Shown here piece by piece: positions 53,312 through 62,250 of a stretch of DNA of 64,000 nt (its first letter is position 1; every line of letters begins with the position of its first letter). A program made the translations under genes and the position numbers. Source of the DNA: Candidatus Competibacteraceae bacterium (GTDB lineage: Bacteria > Pseudomonadota > Gammaproteobacteria > Competibacterales > Competibacteraceae); contig JADJPA010000001.1 of assembly GCA_016713505.1 (NCBI GenBank), forward strand, positions 2,927,501-2,991,500. The letters run 5' to 3'. The notes below the pieces were generated by a model. The model was not told where the DNA came from. It saw only the letters and a list, made by a program, of their open reading frames with translations, and did no database searches.

Positions 53312-54441
53312 GATTCCGTGCTCTGATTGGAGTGGATCGGGTTTGGCCGCGGTTCGCCGGCCGCGCTGCTGAGGCCCTGCTCGTACCATGCGCGACTGCG
53401 GTTGACGATGCTGGCGACCAGCAACATGACGGGCACCTCGATCAACACGCCGACCACGGTCGCCAGCGCCGCGCCCGAATTGAAGCCAAACAAGGCTATG
53501 GCCGCCGCCACCGCCAGCTCGAAGAAATTGCTGGCCCCGATCAAAGCGGAGGGGCCGGCCACGCAATGCGGCGAGCCGACCGTTCGATTCAGCCAGTACG
53601 CCAGCCCGGCGTTGACGAGCACCTGAAACAGAATCGGGACCGCCAGCAGCAAAATCACCAGCGGCTGGCGGATGATTTGCTCGCCCTGGAAGCCGAACAG
53701 CAGCACCAACGTCATCAGCAGCGCCACCAGCGAAGCCGGATCAAACACCTCCAGCAGACGCGCCAACCCCGTTGGTCCTCGCGCGTTCAGCACCATGCCG
53801 CGCACCACCTGGGCGATGATCAAGGGAATGACGATATACAGCACCACCGATAACAATAGCGTTTCCCACGGCACCACAATCGAGGTCATGCCCAGCAGCA
53901 GTGCGACGATGGGGCCGAAGGCGAACACCATGATGATGTCGTTCAGGGCAACCTGGGTCAGGGTAAAATGCGGTTCGCCCTTGGTCAGATGGCTCCACAC
54001 GAACACCATCGCGGTGCAAGGCGCGGCGGCCAGCAGGATCAGCCCGGCGATATAGGATTCGATCTGCTCGGCGGGCAGCAGCGGCGCGAACAGACCACCG
54101 ATGAACAGCCAGCCCAGCAGCGCCATCGAAAAAGGTTTGATGCCCCAATTGATCAACAGAGTGACGCCGATTCCGCGCCAGTACTGGCCGACCTCGCGCA
54201 GCGCGGTAAAATCGATCTTGACCAGCATCGGAATAATCATCAACCAGATCAGTATCGCGACCGACAGGTTGACCCGCGCGATTTCCAGTTTGCCGATGGT
54301 TTGGAACAGTCCCGGCAAAAAGTGGCCCAGCACGATGCCGGTCACGATGCATAGCGCCACCCATACGGTCAGGTAGCGTTCGAAGATGCTCAGTTGTACG
54401 CCTCCGACCTGCTTGGCGTTGACTTCGCAAACAGCGCTCAT
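53308..54441 (-). CDS. acr3: Arsenite efflux transporter Acr3
   Basis: 377 residues with ten membrane helices. Family motifs include LPGLFQTIGKLEIARVNLSV, AILIWLMIIPMLVKIDF and ILLAAAPCTAMVFVWSHL, with the functional Cys. GASNFFELAVAAAIALFG is a late family motif. It exports As(III) that arsC produces. Its start overlaps the arsR stop and its stop overlaps the arsC start, both by four bases. Confidence 0.95.
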   Translation of the reverse strand: MSAVCEVNAKQVGGVQLSIFERYLTVWVALCIVTGIVLGHFLPGLFQTIGKLEIARVNLSVAILIWLMIIPMLVKIDFTALREVGQYWRGIGVTLLINWGIKPFSMALLGWLFIGGLFAPLLPAEQIESYIAGLILLAAAPCTAMVFVWSHLTKGEPHFTLTQVALNDIIMVFAFGPIVALLLGMTSIVVPWETLLLSVVLYIVIPLIIAQVVRGMVLNARGPTGLARLLEVFDPASLVALLMTLVLLFGFQGEQIIRQPLVILLLAVPILFQVLVNAGLAYWLNRTVGSPHCVAGPSALIGASNFFELAVAAAIALFGFNSGAALATVVGVLIEVPVMLLVASIVNRSRAWYEQGLSSAAGEPRPNPIHSNQSTES

Positions 54442-54767
54442 TCCTTGGTCTCCAAAGTGGGTTGACCGCGCTTGTCCAGCAGCAGAACGGGTAGAGTGCA
54501 GCAGTGCTCGGTCAGATAGGTCATCAATTCGGCGATGGCGTCACAGCGCGCTTGATAGATCAACTGCCGGCCGTCGCGACGACAAGCGAGCAGCCCAGCC
54601 TGCTGCAAGGTTTTCAAGTGAAAGGACAGCGTCGCCAGCGGCAGGCTGAAACTTTCGCCTATCTGCCCGGCGGGCTGCGGGCCAGATTGAGCCAAATGAC
54701 GAAAAATTCCTAGGCGGGTCTCTTGGGCCAGCGCGCTGAGAATGGTGATCGCGGCCGATGTTTCCAT
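54438..54767 (-). CDS. arsR: ArsR-family arsenic-responsive repressor
   Basis: 109 residues from the ATG at 54,767 (METSAAITILSALAQETRLG). The longer upstream frame is inside the operator. The helix-turn-helix is LPLATLSFHLKTLQQAGLLA. Cysteines near the C-terminus (ARCDAIAEL, EHCCTLPV) match the type in which three Cys at the C-terminal helix sense As(III). It represses its own operon arsR-acr3-arsC. A dyad operator covers the start. Confidence 0.94.
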   Translation of the reverse strand: METSAAITILSALAQETRLGIFRHLAQSGPQPAGQIGESFSLPLATLSFHLKTLQQAGLLACRRDGRQLIYQARCDAIAELMTYLTEHCCTLPVLLLDKRGQPTLETKE

Positions 54768-54789
54768 ATTTCCAAATATATAGAAATAT
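54766..54789. promoter_or_regulatory. Probable ArsR operator overlapping the arsR start
   Basis: ATATTTC-N10-GAAATAT is a 24-base AT-rich dyad beginning at the arsR start codon. The TATAAT-like boxes are within it. It is the usual layout for autorepression by a winged-helix repressor. Confidence 0.6.
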
Positions 54790-54897
54790 AGAAGCGGAGG
54801 CAATTCCCTATGAGAGTTGTTAGCGACGACCGTTTAATGAGACAGCAGGAGGGTGGCCGGGTAAGGTCCGGCACCCTGGCGCTTGCAGCGGCGAGAC

Positions 54898-55971
54898 TCA
54901 GGCCGTCATCCGCCCCGGCAATACCGCTTTCAATTTGGCGTGGGCTTCGCGCAGCATCTTTTCGGTGGTCGGCCAGTCCACGCAAGCGTCGGTGACCGAC
55001 ACGCCGTACTTAAGCTGGCTGCGGTCGGCCGGAATCGACTGGCTGCCCCAGTCGAGATTGCTCTCGATCATGAAACCGATGATGGACTGATTGCCTTCCA
55101 AAATCTGATGGACGCAATCACGCATCACCAGCGGTTGCATGGCGGGGTCCTTGAAGGAGTTGGCGTGACTGCAATCCACCACGATATTCACCGGCAACTT
55201 CTTTTCGCGCAACGCTTTTTCACACAAGGCGACGGATACCGAATCATAGTTCGGCCGGTCGCCGCCGCGCAGCACCATGTGTCCGTAGCGGTTGCCGCGC
55301 GTGTGGGTCACCGCCGAACGGCCGAATTGGTCGATCCCCAGGAAGCTATGGGGGCGGGCGGCCGATTGCAGGGCGTTGATCGCCACCTCCAGGCTGCCGT
55401 TGGTGCCGTTCTTGAAACCGACCGGGGTTGATAGCCCGCTGGCGATTTCACGATGGGTCTGGGATTCGGTGGTGCGAGCGCCGATGGCGGTCCAGGCGAT
55501 CAGATCGGCGACGTATTGCGGGCTGATCGGATCGAGCGCCTCGGTGCCGGCGGGTAGGCCCATTTCCGCCAGTTTCAGCAGCAGGCCGCGCGCCACCTGC
55601 AAGCCTTCCTCGATGTGGAACGAATCGTCCATGCGCGGGTCGTTGATCAAGCCCTTCCAGCCGACCGTGGTGCGCGGCTTCTCGAAATACACCCGCATGA
55701 TGACGACCAGCGTATCGCTGACTTCATCGGCCAGCGTCTTCAGGCGCTGGGCGTAGTCGCTCGCCGCTTTGACATCGTGGATGGAACAAGGACCGACCAC
55801 CGCGAAGACCCGATGATCGTGCCGGTCGAGAATGCGCTGTACGGTCTGGCGGCCTTGGAGCACCGTGGTTTCGGCGGTGTCGGTCATCGGCAACCGCTGT
55901 TTGATTTCATCGGGCGTCAGCAGTAGGTCTTGAGCGGCGATGTTGACGTTGTGGATTAAATTCGGATCCAT
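54898..55971 (-). CDS. DAHP synthase (3-deoxy-7-phosphoheptulonate synthase)
   Basis: 357 residues from the ATG at 55,971, which has AGGAAGA three bases upstream; the frame extends ten codons further. It is a type I enzyme of the AroFGH class: VFAVVGPCSIHD, RVYFEKPRTTVGWKGLINDP, GARTTESQTHREIASGLSTP. IVVDCSHANSFKD provides metal and phosphate ligands. It condenses PEP and erythrose 4-phosphate as the first shikimate step. The isozyme (F, G or H) is not assigned. The HAD gene lies upstream. Confidence 0.95.
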   Translation of the reverse strand: MDPNLIHNVNIAAQDLLLTPDEIKQRLPMTDTAETTVLQGRQTVQRILDRHDHRVFAVVGPCSIHDVKAASDYAQRLKTLADEVSDTLVVIMRVYFEKPRTTVGWKGLINDPRMDDSFHIEEGLQVARGLLLKLAEMGLPAGTEALDPISPQYVADLIAWTAIGARTTESQTHREIASGLSTPVGFKNGTNGSLEVAINALQSAARPHSFLGIDQFGRSAVTHTRGNRYGHMVLRGGDRPNYDSVSVALCEKALREKKLPVNIVVDCSHANSFKDPAMQPLVMRDCVHQILEGNQSIIGFMIESNLDWGSQSIPADRSQLKYGVSVTDACVDWPTTEKMLREAHAKLKAVLPGRMTA

Positions 55972-56076
55972 GGGTCTTCCTGCGGAAAGTGAAAAAAGCA
56001 AGGCGCTATCGAAAGGCGATCATGATAGTGGAGTGGCGTTCCAAGGGAAATCCGGCGGACGCGAGGATCGGCTTTG

Positions 56077-56742
56077 TTAGGGGGCGTTGTCCCGCAGGCT
56101 GATGATCGGCCAGCCGTGTTCCGTCGCGTGCCGGGCCAGCGCTTCGTCGGGGTCCACCGCCACCGGATGCGTCACCGCGCCTAGCAACGGCAGATCGTTG
56201 TGGGAATCGCTGTAAAACCAGCTTTCGGTCAGATCGTGACCGGTTTCAGCCAGCCACGCCCGCAACCGTTCGACCTTGCCGTGCTGGAAGCAGGGGATGC
56301 CGAGTGGCCGCCCCGTGTAGCGCCCATCGCTGAACTCGATCTCGGTCGCCAGCAGGTTAGGCACGCCCAGCCGTTCGGCGATGGGTTCGGTGATGAAGCG
56401 GTTGGTGGCGGTGATGATGAGCGGCGTGTCGCCGGCCGCGCGATGCCGCTCCAGTAGAGCGAGCGCTTTGGGCAGGAGGATCGGCTCGATTTTGTCTTTC
56501 ATAAACCGCGCCCGCCACTCCCACAATTGCGCGGCTGGATGTTCGCTCAGCGGCCGCAGCATGAAGCGCAGAAACGCCTGTATGTCGAGCGTGCCGGCCC
56601 GGTAAGCGTCGTAAAAACGCTGGTTTTCACGCTCGTAGCCATCCCCGTCCACCAAGCCCTGTTCGATCAGAAACCGGCCCCACAGGTAATCGCTGTCGTC
56701 GCCCAACAGGGTGTTGTCGAGATCGAAAATCGCCAGACTCAT
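56077..56742 (-). CDS. HAD-IB family phosphatase (SerB-like)
   Basis: 221 residues. Motif I is LAIFDLDNTLLGDD and motif II is PLIITATNRFITEPI. The YSDSHNDLPLLGAV end contains the motif IV acidic residues. The cap region lies at 20-90. Close to histidinol/phosphoserine phosphatase-type HAD-IB proteins. It could be the missing serB-like step for the serC-serA pair, but this cannot be proved here. It is downstream of fis with a 24-base gap. Confidence 0.88.
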   Translation of the reverse strand: MSLAIFDLDNTLLGDDSDYLWGRFLIEQGLVDGDGYERENQRFYDAYRAGTLDIQAFLRFMLRPLSEHPAAQLWEWRARFMKDKIEPILLPKALALLERHRAAGDTPLIITATNRFITEPIAERLGVPNLLATEIEFSDGRYTGRPLGIPCFQHGKVERLRAWLAETGHDLTESWFYSDSHNDLPLLGAVTHPVAVDPDEALARHATEHGWPIISLRDNAP

Positions 56743-56766
56743 GCCATCTCCATCAAGCCACAGGGC

Positions 56767-57036
56767 TTAATTGAGGCTGTACTGGCGCAATTTCTTGCGC
56801 AGCGTGCCGCGATTGATGCCGAGAATATCGGCCGCCTTGGTCTGATTGCCGCCGGTGAATTGCATCACGATTTCCAACAGCGGAGGCTCTACCTCGCGCT
56901 GCACCAGATCGTACAGGTTGCTGGGCGCTTGGCCGCCGAGATTGTGAAAATAAATGCGCAAGGTTTCAAAAACATGCTCGCGCAACGGGGTGGCCGGCAA
57001 CAGATCGACCGGGGAATCGGGGGTATGAATGCTCAT
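56767..57036 (-). CDS. fis: Nucleoid-associated DNA-binding protein Fis
   Basis: 89 residues. The C-terminal helix-turn-helix (GNQTKAADILGINRGTLRKK, then LRQYSLN) is the canonical Fis ending. The N-terminal half reads PLREHVFETLRIYFHNLGG. Fis bends DNA and regulates rRNA and supercoiling genes. Its start overlaps the dusB stop as ATGA. The dusB-fis pairing is typical of gammaproteobacteria. Confidence 0.97.
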   Translation of the reverse strand: MSIHTPDSPVDLLPATPLREHVFETLRIYFHNLGGQAPSNLYDLVQREVEPPLLEIVMQFTGGNQTKAADILGINRGTLRKKLRQYSLN

Positions 57037-58028
57037 GCAGCCAGGCGCTCCTTATTCATTTTATCCGCCAGACGCTGGAAGAAATCGCGGGTCAGTTCGA
57101 GCTGCTCGCGGGGTAGTTCGACAGAATTGATACGGGCGCGAAACGCCGGGCTGTCCAGCCAATGGCGGCTGTACCAGGCCAAATGCTTGCGGGCGATGCG
57201 CACGCCGGCCGTTTCGCCGTAAAAGGCGTGCAAGCGTTCCAGATGACTTAAAACCCAACGGCCGATGTCCTCCACGGTCGGCGGAGGCAAGCGCTGGCCC
57301 GTCGTCAGATAATGAGCGATTTCGCGGAAAATCCAAGGGCGGCCTTGGGCGGCCCGACCGATCATGAGAGCGTCCGCGCCCGTGTCCTCGAGCACTTGAC
57401 GCGCTTTCTCAGGACCGTCGATATCGCCGTTGGCGATGATTGGGATCGTCACCGCCTGCTTGATGGCGCGGATGGTCGCATAATCGACCGGTCCGCTGTA
57501 GCCGCAGGCGCGGGTGCGGCCGTGAACGGCCAGCGCTTTGACGCCGGCTCGCTCGGCGATGCGCGCGATGGCAACGCCGTTGCGATGCTCAAGATCCCAG
57601 CCGGTGCGAATCTTCAAGGTAACCGGTACCGCTACCGCGCCGACCACGGCGTCCAAGATGCGGCCGACTCGCGCTTCGTCGCGCAGCAATGCCGCGCCGG
57701 CCAGGGTTCCGCACACTTTTTTAGCCGGACAGCCCATGTTGATATCGATGATCTGAGCGCCATGTTCGACATTGAGTCGGGCGGCTTCGGCCATGGCGCG
57801 CGGGTCGGTGCCGAAAATTTGCACGCTGCGCGGGGCGGGTTCGCCGCCGTGATCCCGCCGTAGCCGGGTTTTGCGGCTATCCTTGAGCCGGAGATCGGCG
57901 CTGACCATTTCCGAAACGGCCAACCCCGCGCCCAATTGCCGGCATAGCAGCCGGAACGGCCGGTCGCTGACACCGGCCATCGGCGCTAGCAGCACGGGCG
58001 GGTTGAGAAGGTATGGATCGATCTGCAT
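57033..58028 (-). CDS. dusB: tRNA-dihydrouridine synthase B
   Basis: 331 residues. The FMN-binding TIM barrel starts VLLAPMAGVSDRPFRLLCRQ. The tRNA-binding loop has the catalytic Cys in INMGCPAKKVCGTLAGAALL. KALAVHGRTRACGYSGPVDY and PIIANGDIDGPEKARQVLED follow. It reduces uridine in the D loop of tRNA. It is the first gene of the dusB-fis operon, with an AT-rich leader upstream of 58,028 likely to hold the growth-regulated promoter. Confidence 0.95.
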   Translation of the reverse strand: MQIDPYLLNPPVLLAPMAGVSDRPFRLLCRQLGAGLAVSEMVSADLRLKDSRKTRLRRDHGGEPAPRSVQIFGTDPRAMAEAARLNVEHGAQIIDINMGCPAKKVCGTLAGAALLRDEARVGRILDAVVGAVAVPVTLKIRTGWDLEHRNGVAIARIAERAGVKALAVHGRTRACGYSGPVDYATIRAIKQAVTIPIIANGDIDGPEKARQVLEDTGADALMIGRAAQGRPWIFREIAHYLTTGQRLPPPTVEDIGRWVLSHLERLHAFYGETAGVRIARKHLAWYSRHWLDSPAFRARINSVELPREQLELTRDFFQRLADKMNKERLAA

Positions 58029-58185
58029 GAGGGCGGGCTTAGCATCGAGCTTCGTCTTTAATATGAAGCAATATATAAAAATAAATCTATGAAAAATTTT
58101 TGAATATGAACCTGATTTTCATGAAAAATGACGGAAAGTGTTTTATTTTTGCGCCCGCTCGACCATCGATTGTGCCATTTTTCAG

Positions 58186-58821
58186 ATGACCCTCGAACCC
58201 TTGATGACCTTCGTCGAAATTGCCGCCACTATCGCCTTCGCCATTTCCGGGGTGATCGAGGCGGTCCGCAAGCAAATGGATGTGGTCGGCATTTTTGCCA
58301 TCGCTTTTGTGACCGCGTTCGGTGGCGGCACGGTGCGAGATGTGCTGCTGGATCGTCGGCCGCTGTTTTGGGTCCAGCATCAGGAATACGTCTGGCTGGT
58401 GTTGGCGCTGGCGGTCATGGCCCCGCCCTTGCTGCGGATAGGCCGCCATCGACCGGCCCGCTGGCTGATGGAAGCGACCGATGCGGTGGGTTTGGGCTTG
58501 TTCAGCATTTCCGGGGCCTCGATCGCGCAGGCGGCGGGTATGCCGCTGGTTGTGGTGGTGCTCATGGGCGTGATTACCGGCGTGTGCGGCGGCGTGCTGC
58601 GCGATGTAGTGTGCGACCAGATTCCAGCGGTGTTTCACAATCGCCATCCTTATGCCCTATGCGCGGTTTTTGGATGTCTGGTTTATTGGCTGCTGCACGG
58701 CGTCGGGGTGGAGTCTTGGCTGAAGTTGAGTGTTGGAGTTGCAACCACAACCGGATTGCGTCTGCTGGCGTTGGCATGGGGGTGGCGGATTCCAACATGG
58801 CCGAGCACGTTCAAGATTTGA
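58186..58821 (+). CDS. TRIC-type (YadS/UPF0126) membrane channel protein
   Basis: 211 residues from the ATG at 58,186 (MTLEPLMTFVEIAATIAFAI). Two repeated halves carry AFGGGTVRDVLLDRRPLFWV and GVCGGVLRDVVCDQIPAVFH. The GGGxxRD motif marks the trimeric intracellular cation channel family. Seven membrane helices are expected. Transport of K+ or other small solutes is likely but unproved for bacterial homologues. It is divergent from dusB. Confidence 0.92.
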   Translation: MTLEPLMTFVEIAATIAFAISGVIEAVRKQMDVVGIFAIAFVTAFGGGTVRDVLLDRRPLFWVQHQEYVWLVLALAVMAPPLLRIGRHRPARWLMEATDAVGLGLFSISGASIAQAAGMPLVVVVLMGVITGVCGGVLRDVVCDQIPAVFHNRHPYALCAVFGCLVYWLLHGVGVESWLKLSVGVATTTGLRLLALAWGWRIPTWPSTFKI

Positions 58822-58853
58822 CGGTGGCGTCGCTCGGGTAATGGGGAGCCGCC

Positions 58854-59768
58854 CTAGTGCCGCGCGGGCTGTTTGCGCGTCCCTTCCAACAGCACCCAAT
58901 CCTCCCGCGACGAATGGGTCGCAAAACTGAAATCGCGGGCGAACGCGGCTTGTACGGCATCGGCGTGTTGCTCAAGGATGCCCGAAAGCACTAGCCGACC
59001 GCCCGGCTTGATCCTTCGTCCGAATTCTGGAGCCAGTTGTATCAATATTCCAGCCAAGATGTTGGCTAGCAGAATATCTACCTGCAAGGCCGCGGGGAGT
59101 TCCTGCGGATGGCTCAATTCGATCCGATCCTCGACCTCGTTTTCGGCGGCGTTATCGTCGCTGGCCATCAGGGCCTGCGGGTCGATATCCACCGCCCAAA
59201 CCCGTTCCGCGCCCAATTTGGCGGCGGCGAGGGCCAGAATGCCGGAACCGCAGCCGTAATCGAGAATCGTTTTACCGGGTAGCTCCGCGCCGTCCAGCCA
59301 CTCCAGACACAGCGCCGTGGTTGGGTGGGTGCCGGTGCCGAAGGCGAGTCCGGGATCGAGCCGAATGTTGACCGCCGCCGGTGCGGGCGGCGTTTGACAG
59401 GTCGGACAGACCCACAGCCGTCGGCCAAAACGCATCGGATGGAAATGTTCCATCCAGGCCCGGACCCAATCGCGCTCCTCCAAGGCGATCAAGCGGCATT
59501 CCGGCAAAGCCGGCGCGCGCAGGAACCGCCGTAGTTGCCCTTTTACTACTTCAATATCGGTCTGCGCGTCGAACAGGCCGGTGACCCGGGTGTGCTCCCA
59601 TAAAGGCGTCTGGCCGGGCGCCGGCTCTAATAACGGCTGATCGCCGGCGTCCGCCAAGGTGACCGCCAGCGCGCCGGCCAACAGCAGGGCGTCTTCCAGT
59701 TGGTCTGGACTATGGTCGATAGCTTCAAGGGTCAGTTGCAGCCAGGGGGCGGTGGCAGCGTCGCGCAT
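58854..59768 (-). CDS. prmA: Ribosomal protein L11 methyltransferase
   Basis: 304 residues. The N-terminal domain binds L11 and the C-terminal Rossmann domain binds SAM. GLAFGTGTHPTTALCLEWLD, ILDYGCGSGILALAAAKLGA and VWAVDIDPQALMASDDNAAE are PrmA motifs. LLANILAGILIQLAPEF (NxL/I-type) completes them. The last gene of an accB-accC-prmA cluster, a usual order in the group. Confidence 0.96.
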   Translation of the reverse strand: MRDAATAPWLQLTLEAIDHSPDQLEDALLLAGALAVTLADAGDQPLLEPAPGQTPLWEHTRVTGLFDAQTDIEVVKGQLRRFLRAPALPECRLIALEERDWVRAWMEHFHPMRFGRRLWVCPTCQTPPAPAAVNIRLDPGLAFGTGTHPTTALCLEWLDGAELPGKTILDYGCGSGILALAAAKLGAERVWAVDIDPQALMASDDNAAENEVEDRIELSHPQELPAALQVDILLANILAGILIQLAPEFGRRIKPGGRLVLSGILEQHADAVQAAFARDFSFATHSSREDWVLLEGTRKQPARH

Positions 59769-59854
59769 GGGGTATTAACCTTACAGCCACTCAGGGTTGC
59801 TCAAGCTTAACCTATTCCTGGGCGAGCCGTCGCGCTTTGGTGGTGAGGGCGGGC

Positions 59855-61201
59855 TTAACGGGTCGCCAACAATTGCTTTTCCAAATAATGGATATCGGTG
59901 CCGCCCCCGATGAAGCGGGCATCACCCAGAATGCGCTGGTGCAGCGGCGCGTTGGTCTTGATGCCCTCAATCACCAGTTCCGCCAGCGCGTTGCGCATCC
60001 GGGCGATGGCGGCGTCGCGGGTTTCGCCGTGCGCGATCAGTTTGCCGATCATCGAATCATAATTCGGCGGCACCCGATAACCGTTGTAGATGTGGGAATC
60101 CACGCGAATGCCGGGTCCGCCCGGCGCGTGATATTGGGTGATGGTGCCGGGCGAGGGAGCAAAGGTGTCGGGATTTTCGGCGTTGAGGCGGCATTCGATG
60201 GCGTGACCGGTGATGCGAATGTCTTTTTGTTGGTAGCCCAACGCCTCACCGGCGGCGATGAGCAGTTGCTCCTTGACGATATCGACCCCCGTGATCAATT
60301 CGGTGACGGGATGTTCGACCTGAATTCGGGTGTTCATCTCGATAAAGTAGAATTTGTCATCCTGATATAGAAATTCGAAAGTGCCGGCTCCCCGATAGCC
60401 GATCCGCCGGCACGCGTCCACGCAGGTTTGACCGATGCGGCGGCGCTGCTGGGCGGTAATGCCCGGCGCTGGAGCCTCCTCGATGACTTTTTGATGGCGG
60501 CGCTGCATCGAGCAATCGCGTTCACCGAGATAAATCGCGTTACCGTAGGTGTCGGCCAGCACCTGAATTTCGACATGGCGCGGGTGTTCTAGATACTTTT
60601 CCATGTAGACGGTCGGATTGCCGAAGGCGGCATTGGCCTCGCTGCGGGTCAGGTCGATGGTGGTCAACAAAGCCGCTTCGCCGTGCACCACGCGCATACC
60701 CCGCCCGCCGCCGCCGCCGGCCGCTTTGACGATGATCGGATAACCGATCGCGCGCGCCAGCCGCAGGGTTTCTCGGTCGTCGTCGCCCAGCGGACCGTCG
60801 GAACCCGGCACACAGGGTACCCCGGCATCTTTCATGGCCTTGATCGCGGACACCTTATCGCCCATTAACCGAATGGTGTCGGGGCGGGGGCCGATGAAGA
60901 TGAAACCGCTCTGTTCGACCCGTTCGGCGAAATCGGCGTTCTCGGACAGAAAACCGTAGCCCGGATGAATCGCCACCGCGTCGGTGACTTCGGCGGCGCT
61001 GATCAGCGCTGGCATGTTCAGATAGCTCTCGGCAGCCGGTGGCGGGCCGATGCAGACGGTTTCATCCGCCAGGCGAACGTGCTTCAAATCACGATCCACC
61101 GTGGAATGCACGGCTACGGTGCGGATGCCCAGCTCGCGACAGGCGCGCAGAATGCGCAGGGCGATTTCTCCACGGTTGGCGATGACGATTTTGTCGAGCA
61201 T
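59855..61201 (-). CDS. accC: Biotin carboxylase subunit of acetyl-CoA carboxylase
   Basis: 448 residues. The ATP-grasp fold is intact: KIVIANRGEIALRILRACRE, KAAGGGGGRGMRVVHG and FEFLYQDDKFYFIEMNTRIQ, with the catalytic Glu/Asn/Arg. VEHPVTELITGVDIVKEQLL follows. It carboxylates the biotin on AccB for malonyl-CoA production. It starts ten bases after the accB stop. Confidence 0.97.
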   Translation of the reverse strand: MLDKIVIANRGEIALRILRACRELGIRTVAVHSTVDRDLKHVRLADETVCIGPPPAAESYLNMPALISAAEVTDAVAIHPGYGFLSENADFAERVEQSGFIFIGPRPDTIRLMGDKVSAIKAMKDAGVPCVPGSDGPLGDDDRETLRLARAIGYPIIVKAAGGGGGRGMRVVHGEAALLTTIDLTRSEANAAFGNPTVYMEKYLEHPRHVEIQVLADTYGNAIYLGERDCSMQRRHQKVIEEAPAPGITAQQRRRIGQTCVDACRRIGYRGAGTFEFLYQDDKFYFIEMNTRIQVEHPVTELITGVDIVKEQLLIAAGEALGYQQKDIRITGHAIECRLNAENPDTFAPSPGTITQYHAPGGPGIRVDSHIYNGYRVPPNYDSMIGKLIAHGETRDAAIARMRNALAELVIEGIKTNAPLHQRILGDARFIGGGTDIHYLEKQLLATR

Positions 61202-61210
61202 TATTAAAGG

Positions 61211-61693
61211 CTATTCGATGACCAGCAGCGGTTGATCGTATTCGACCGGCTGGCCGTTTTCGACCAGAATGCGGGTTATCGTACCCGCCTGATCGGTTTC
61301 GATCTGATTGAACATCTTCATCGCTTCGATGATACAGACCGGATCGCCGGCATTGACAGGCTGGCCGATTTCAACGAACGGCTTGGAACCCGGTGAGGCG
61401 GATCGATAGAACGTGCCGACCATCGGCGAGCGCAGCACATGTCCCTTGATCGGCTCCGGTTCGACCGCCGCCGCAAGCGGCGGCGCTGGAGCAGGGCCGG
61501 GAATCGAGGGAGTGATTGGGTGAGCGTAGGCCGGCGCGGCCCACACCGGCTGCGGCGGCAGGGCGGCCGGACCTGTCTGCGGATGGCGGCTGATCCGTAC
61601 TGAATCCTCACCTTCCTTGATTTCTATTTCAGCGATGCCAGAGGTTTCGAGTAACTCGATCAGTTTTTTGATCTTGCGGATGTCCATCGGCAT
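61211..61693 (-). CDS. accB: Biotin carboxyl carrier protein of acetyl-CoA carboxylase
   Basis: 160 residues; the start could also be two codons later at MDIRKIKKLIELLE. A helical N-terminus is followed by a Pro/Ala-rich linker and the biotinyl domain with the target lysine in CIIEAMKMFNQIE. It carries CO2 on biotin between AccC and AccAD. The usual upstream partner aroQ survives only as a remnant whose stop ends five bases before this ATG. Confidence 0.96.
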   Translation of the reverse strand: MPMDIRKIKKLIELLETSGIAEIEIKEGEDSVRISRHPQTGPAALPPQPVWAAPAYAHPITPSIPGPAPAPPLAAAVEPEPIKGHVLRSPMVGTFYRSASPGSKPFVEIGQPVNAGDPVCIIEAMKMFNQIETDQAGTITRILVENGQPVEYDQPLLVIE

Positions 61694-61698
61694 GGCGG

Positions 61699-61962
61699 CT
61701 ACCGGCTTGACTTGGCGGCATGGTGACTGGTATCGGCGCGAGGCGCCAGCGGGTAGCCTCGCGTGCCCGATCGGCTAACAGCACTGGTCGCGATGTTCGA
61801 TAGGTGGCAGCAACGAAACAGCGGGCGGGCGGGCGGAGCGGGCAAAACGGATCGAAGGTGGCCTTTTTCAAGAATGACCAGCACAGCTAGACATTGGGAG
61901 GCGAACTCGCGAATTCCTGGCAACGTCGGAGTCGATCCGTTCAGTAACAACAGGTTAGCCAT
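61699..61962 (-). pseudogene. aroQ: aroQ remnant (3-dehydroquinate dehydratase) with internal deletion
   Basis: The beginning MANLLLLNGSTPTLPGIRE matches the AroQ start (typically LLLLNGPNLNLLGTREP) with changed residues. The end FRCCHLSNIATSAVSRSGTR followed by GYPLA aligns with the AroQ C-terminus (typically FRHHSYLSDIAVGVICGLG and ARGYELAL). The normal protein has about 145 residues; only about 87 codons remain, and the central active-site part is gone, although the reading frame has no stop. In related genomes aroQ lies directly before accB, exactly this place. The stop lies five bases before accB, so translation of the stub may still couple to accB. Confidence 0.72.
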
Positions 61963-62250
61963 GAGTCAAGCGGTCATCCATACGAAACGAAGGGCGAATT
62001 CTGCATGAAGCTGAATGAGGTGTCCAGCCACAGTTGCGGAATCAGCTGTTCTATGCCTGATCTATGAGAGAGTGAGCTATCTGGATGATACGAGCATCTG
62101 GACTAGGCTCACCCCACACCGATCCAGTGTAGCGGTGAGCCTGGCCTCGCTTTTTGGGAGGATACCCGTCAAAACGGTAGAGAATCGCCTCTTGCCCTTG
62201 GACGCTGTTTTCACCGACCGATCTCTCAACCGTGCCGGCAACAAGGTGAA
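61963..62250. other. Intergenic stretch between wecA-like gene and aroQ remnant
   Basis: About 290 bases. Open frames on both strands lack any recognisable motif or ribosome binding site, and I see no RNA gene. It should contain the promoter for the accB operon, but no clear boxes can be singled out. Confidence 0.4.
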
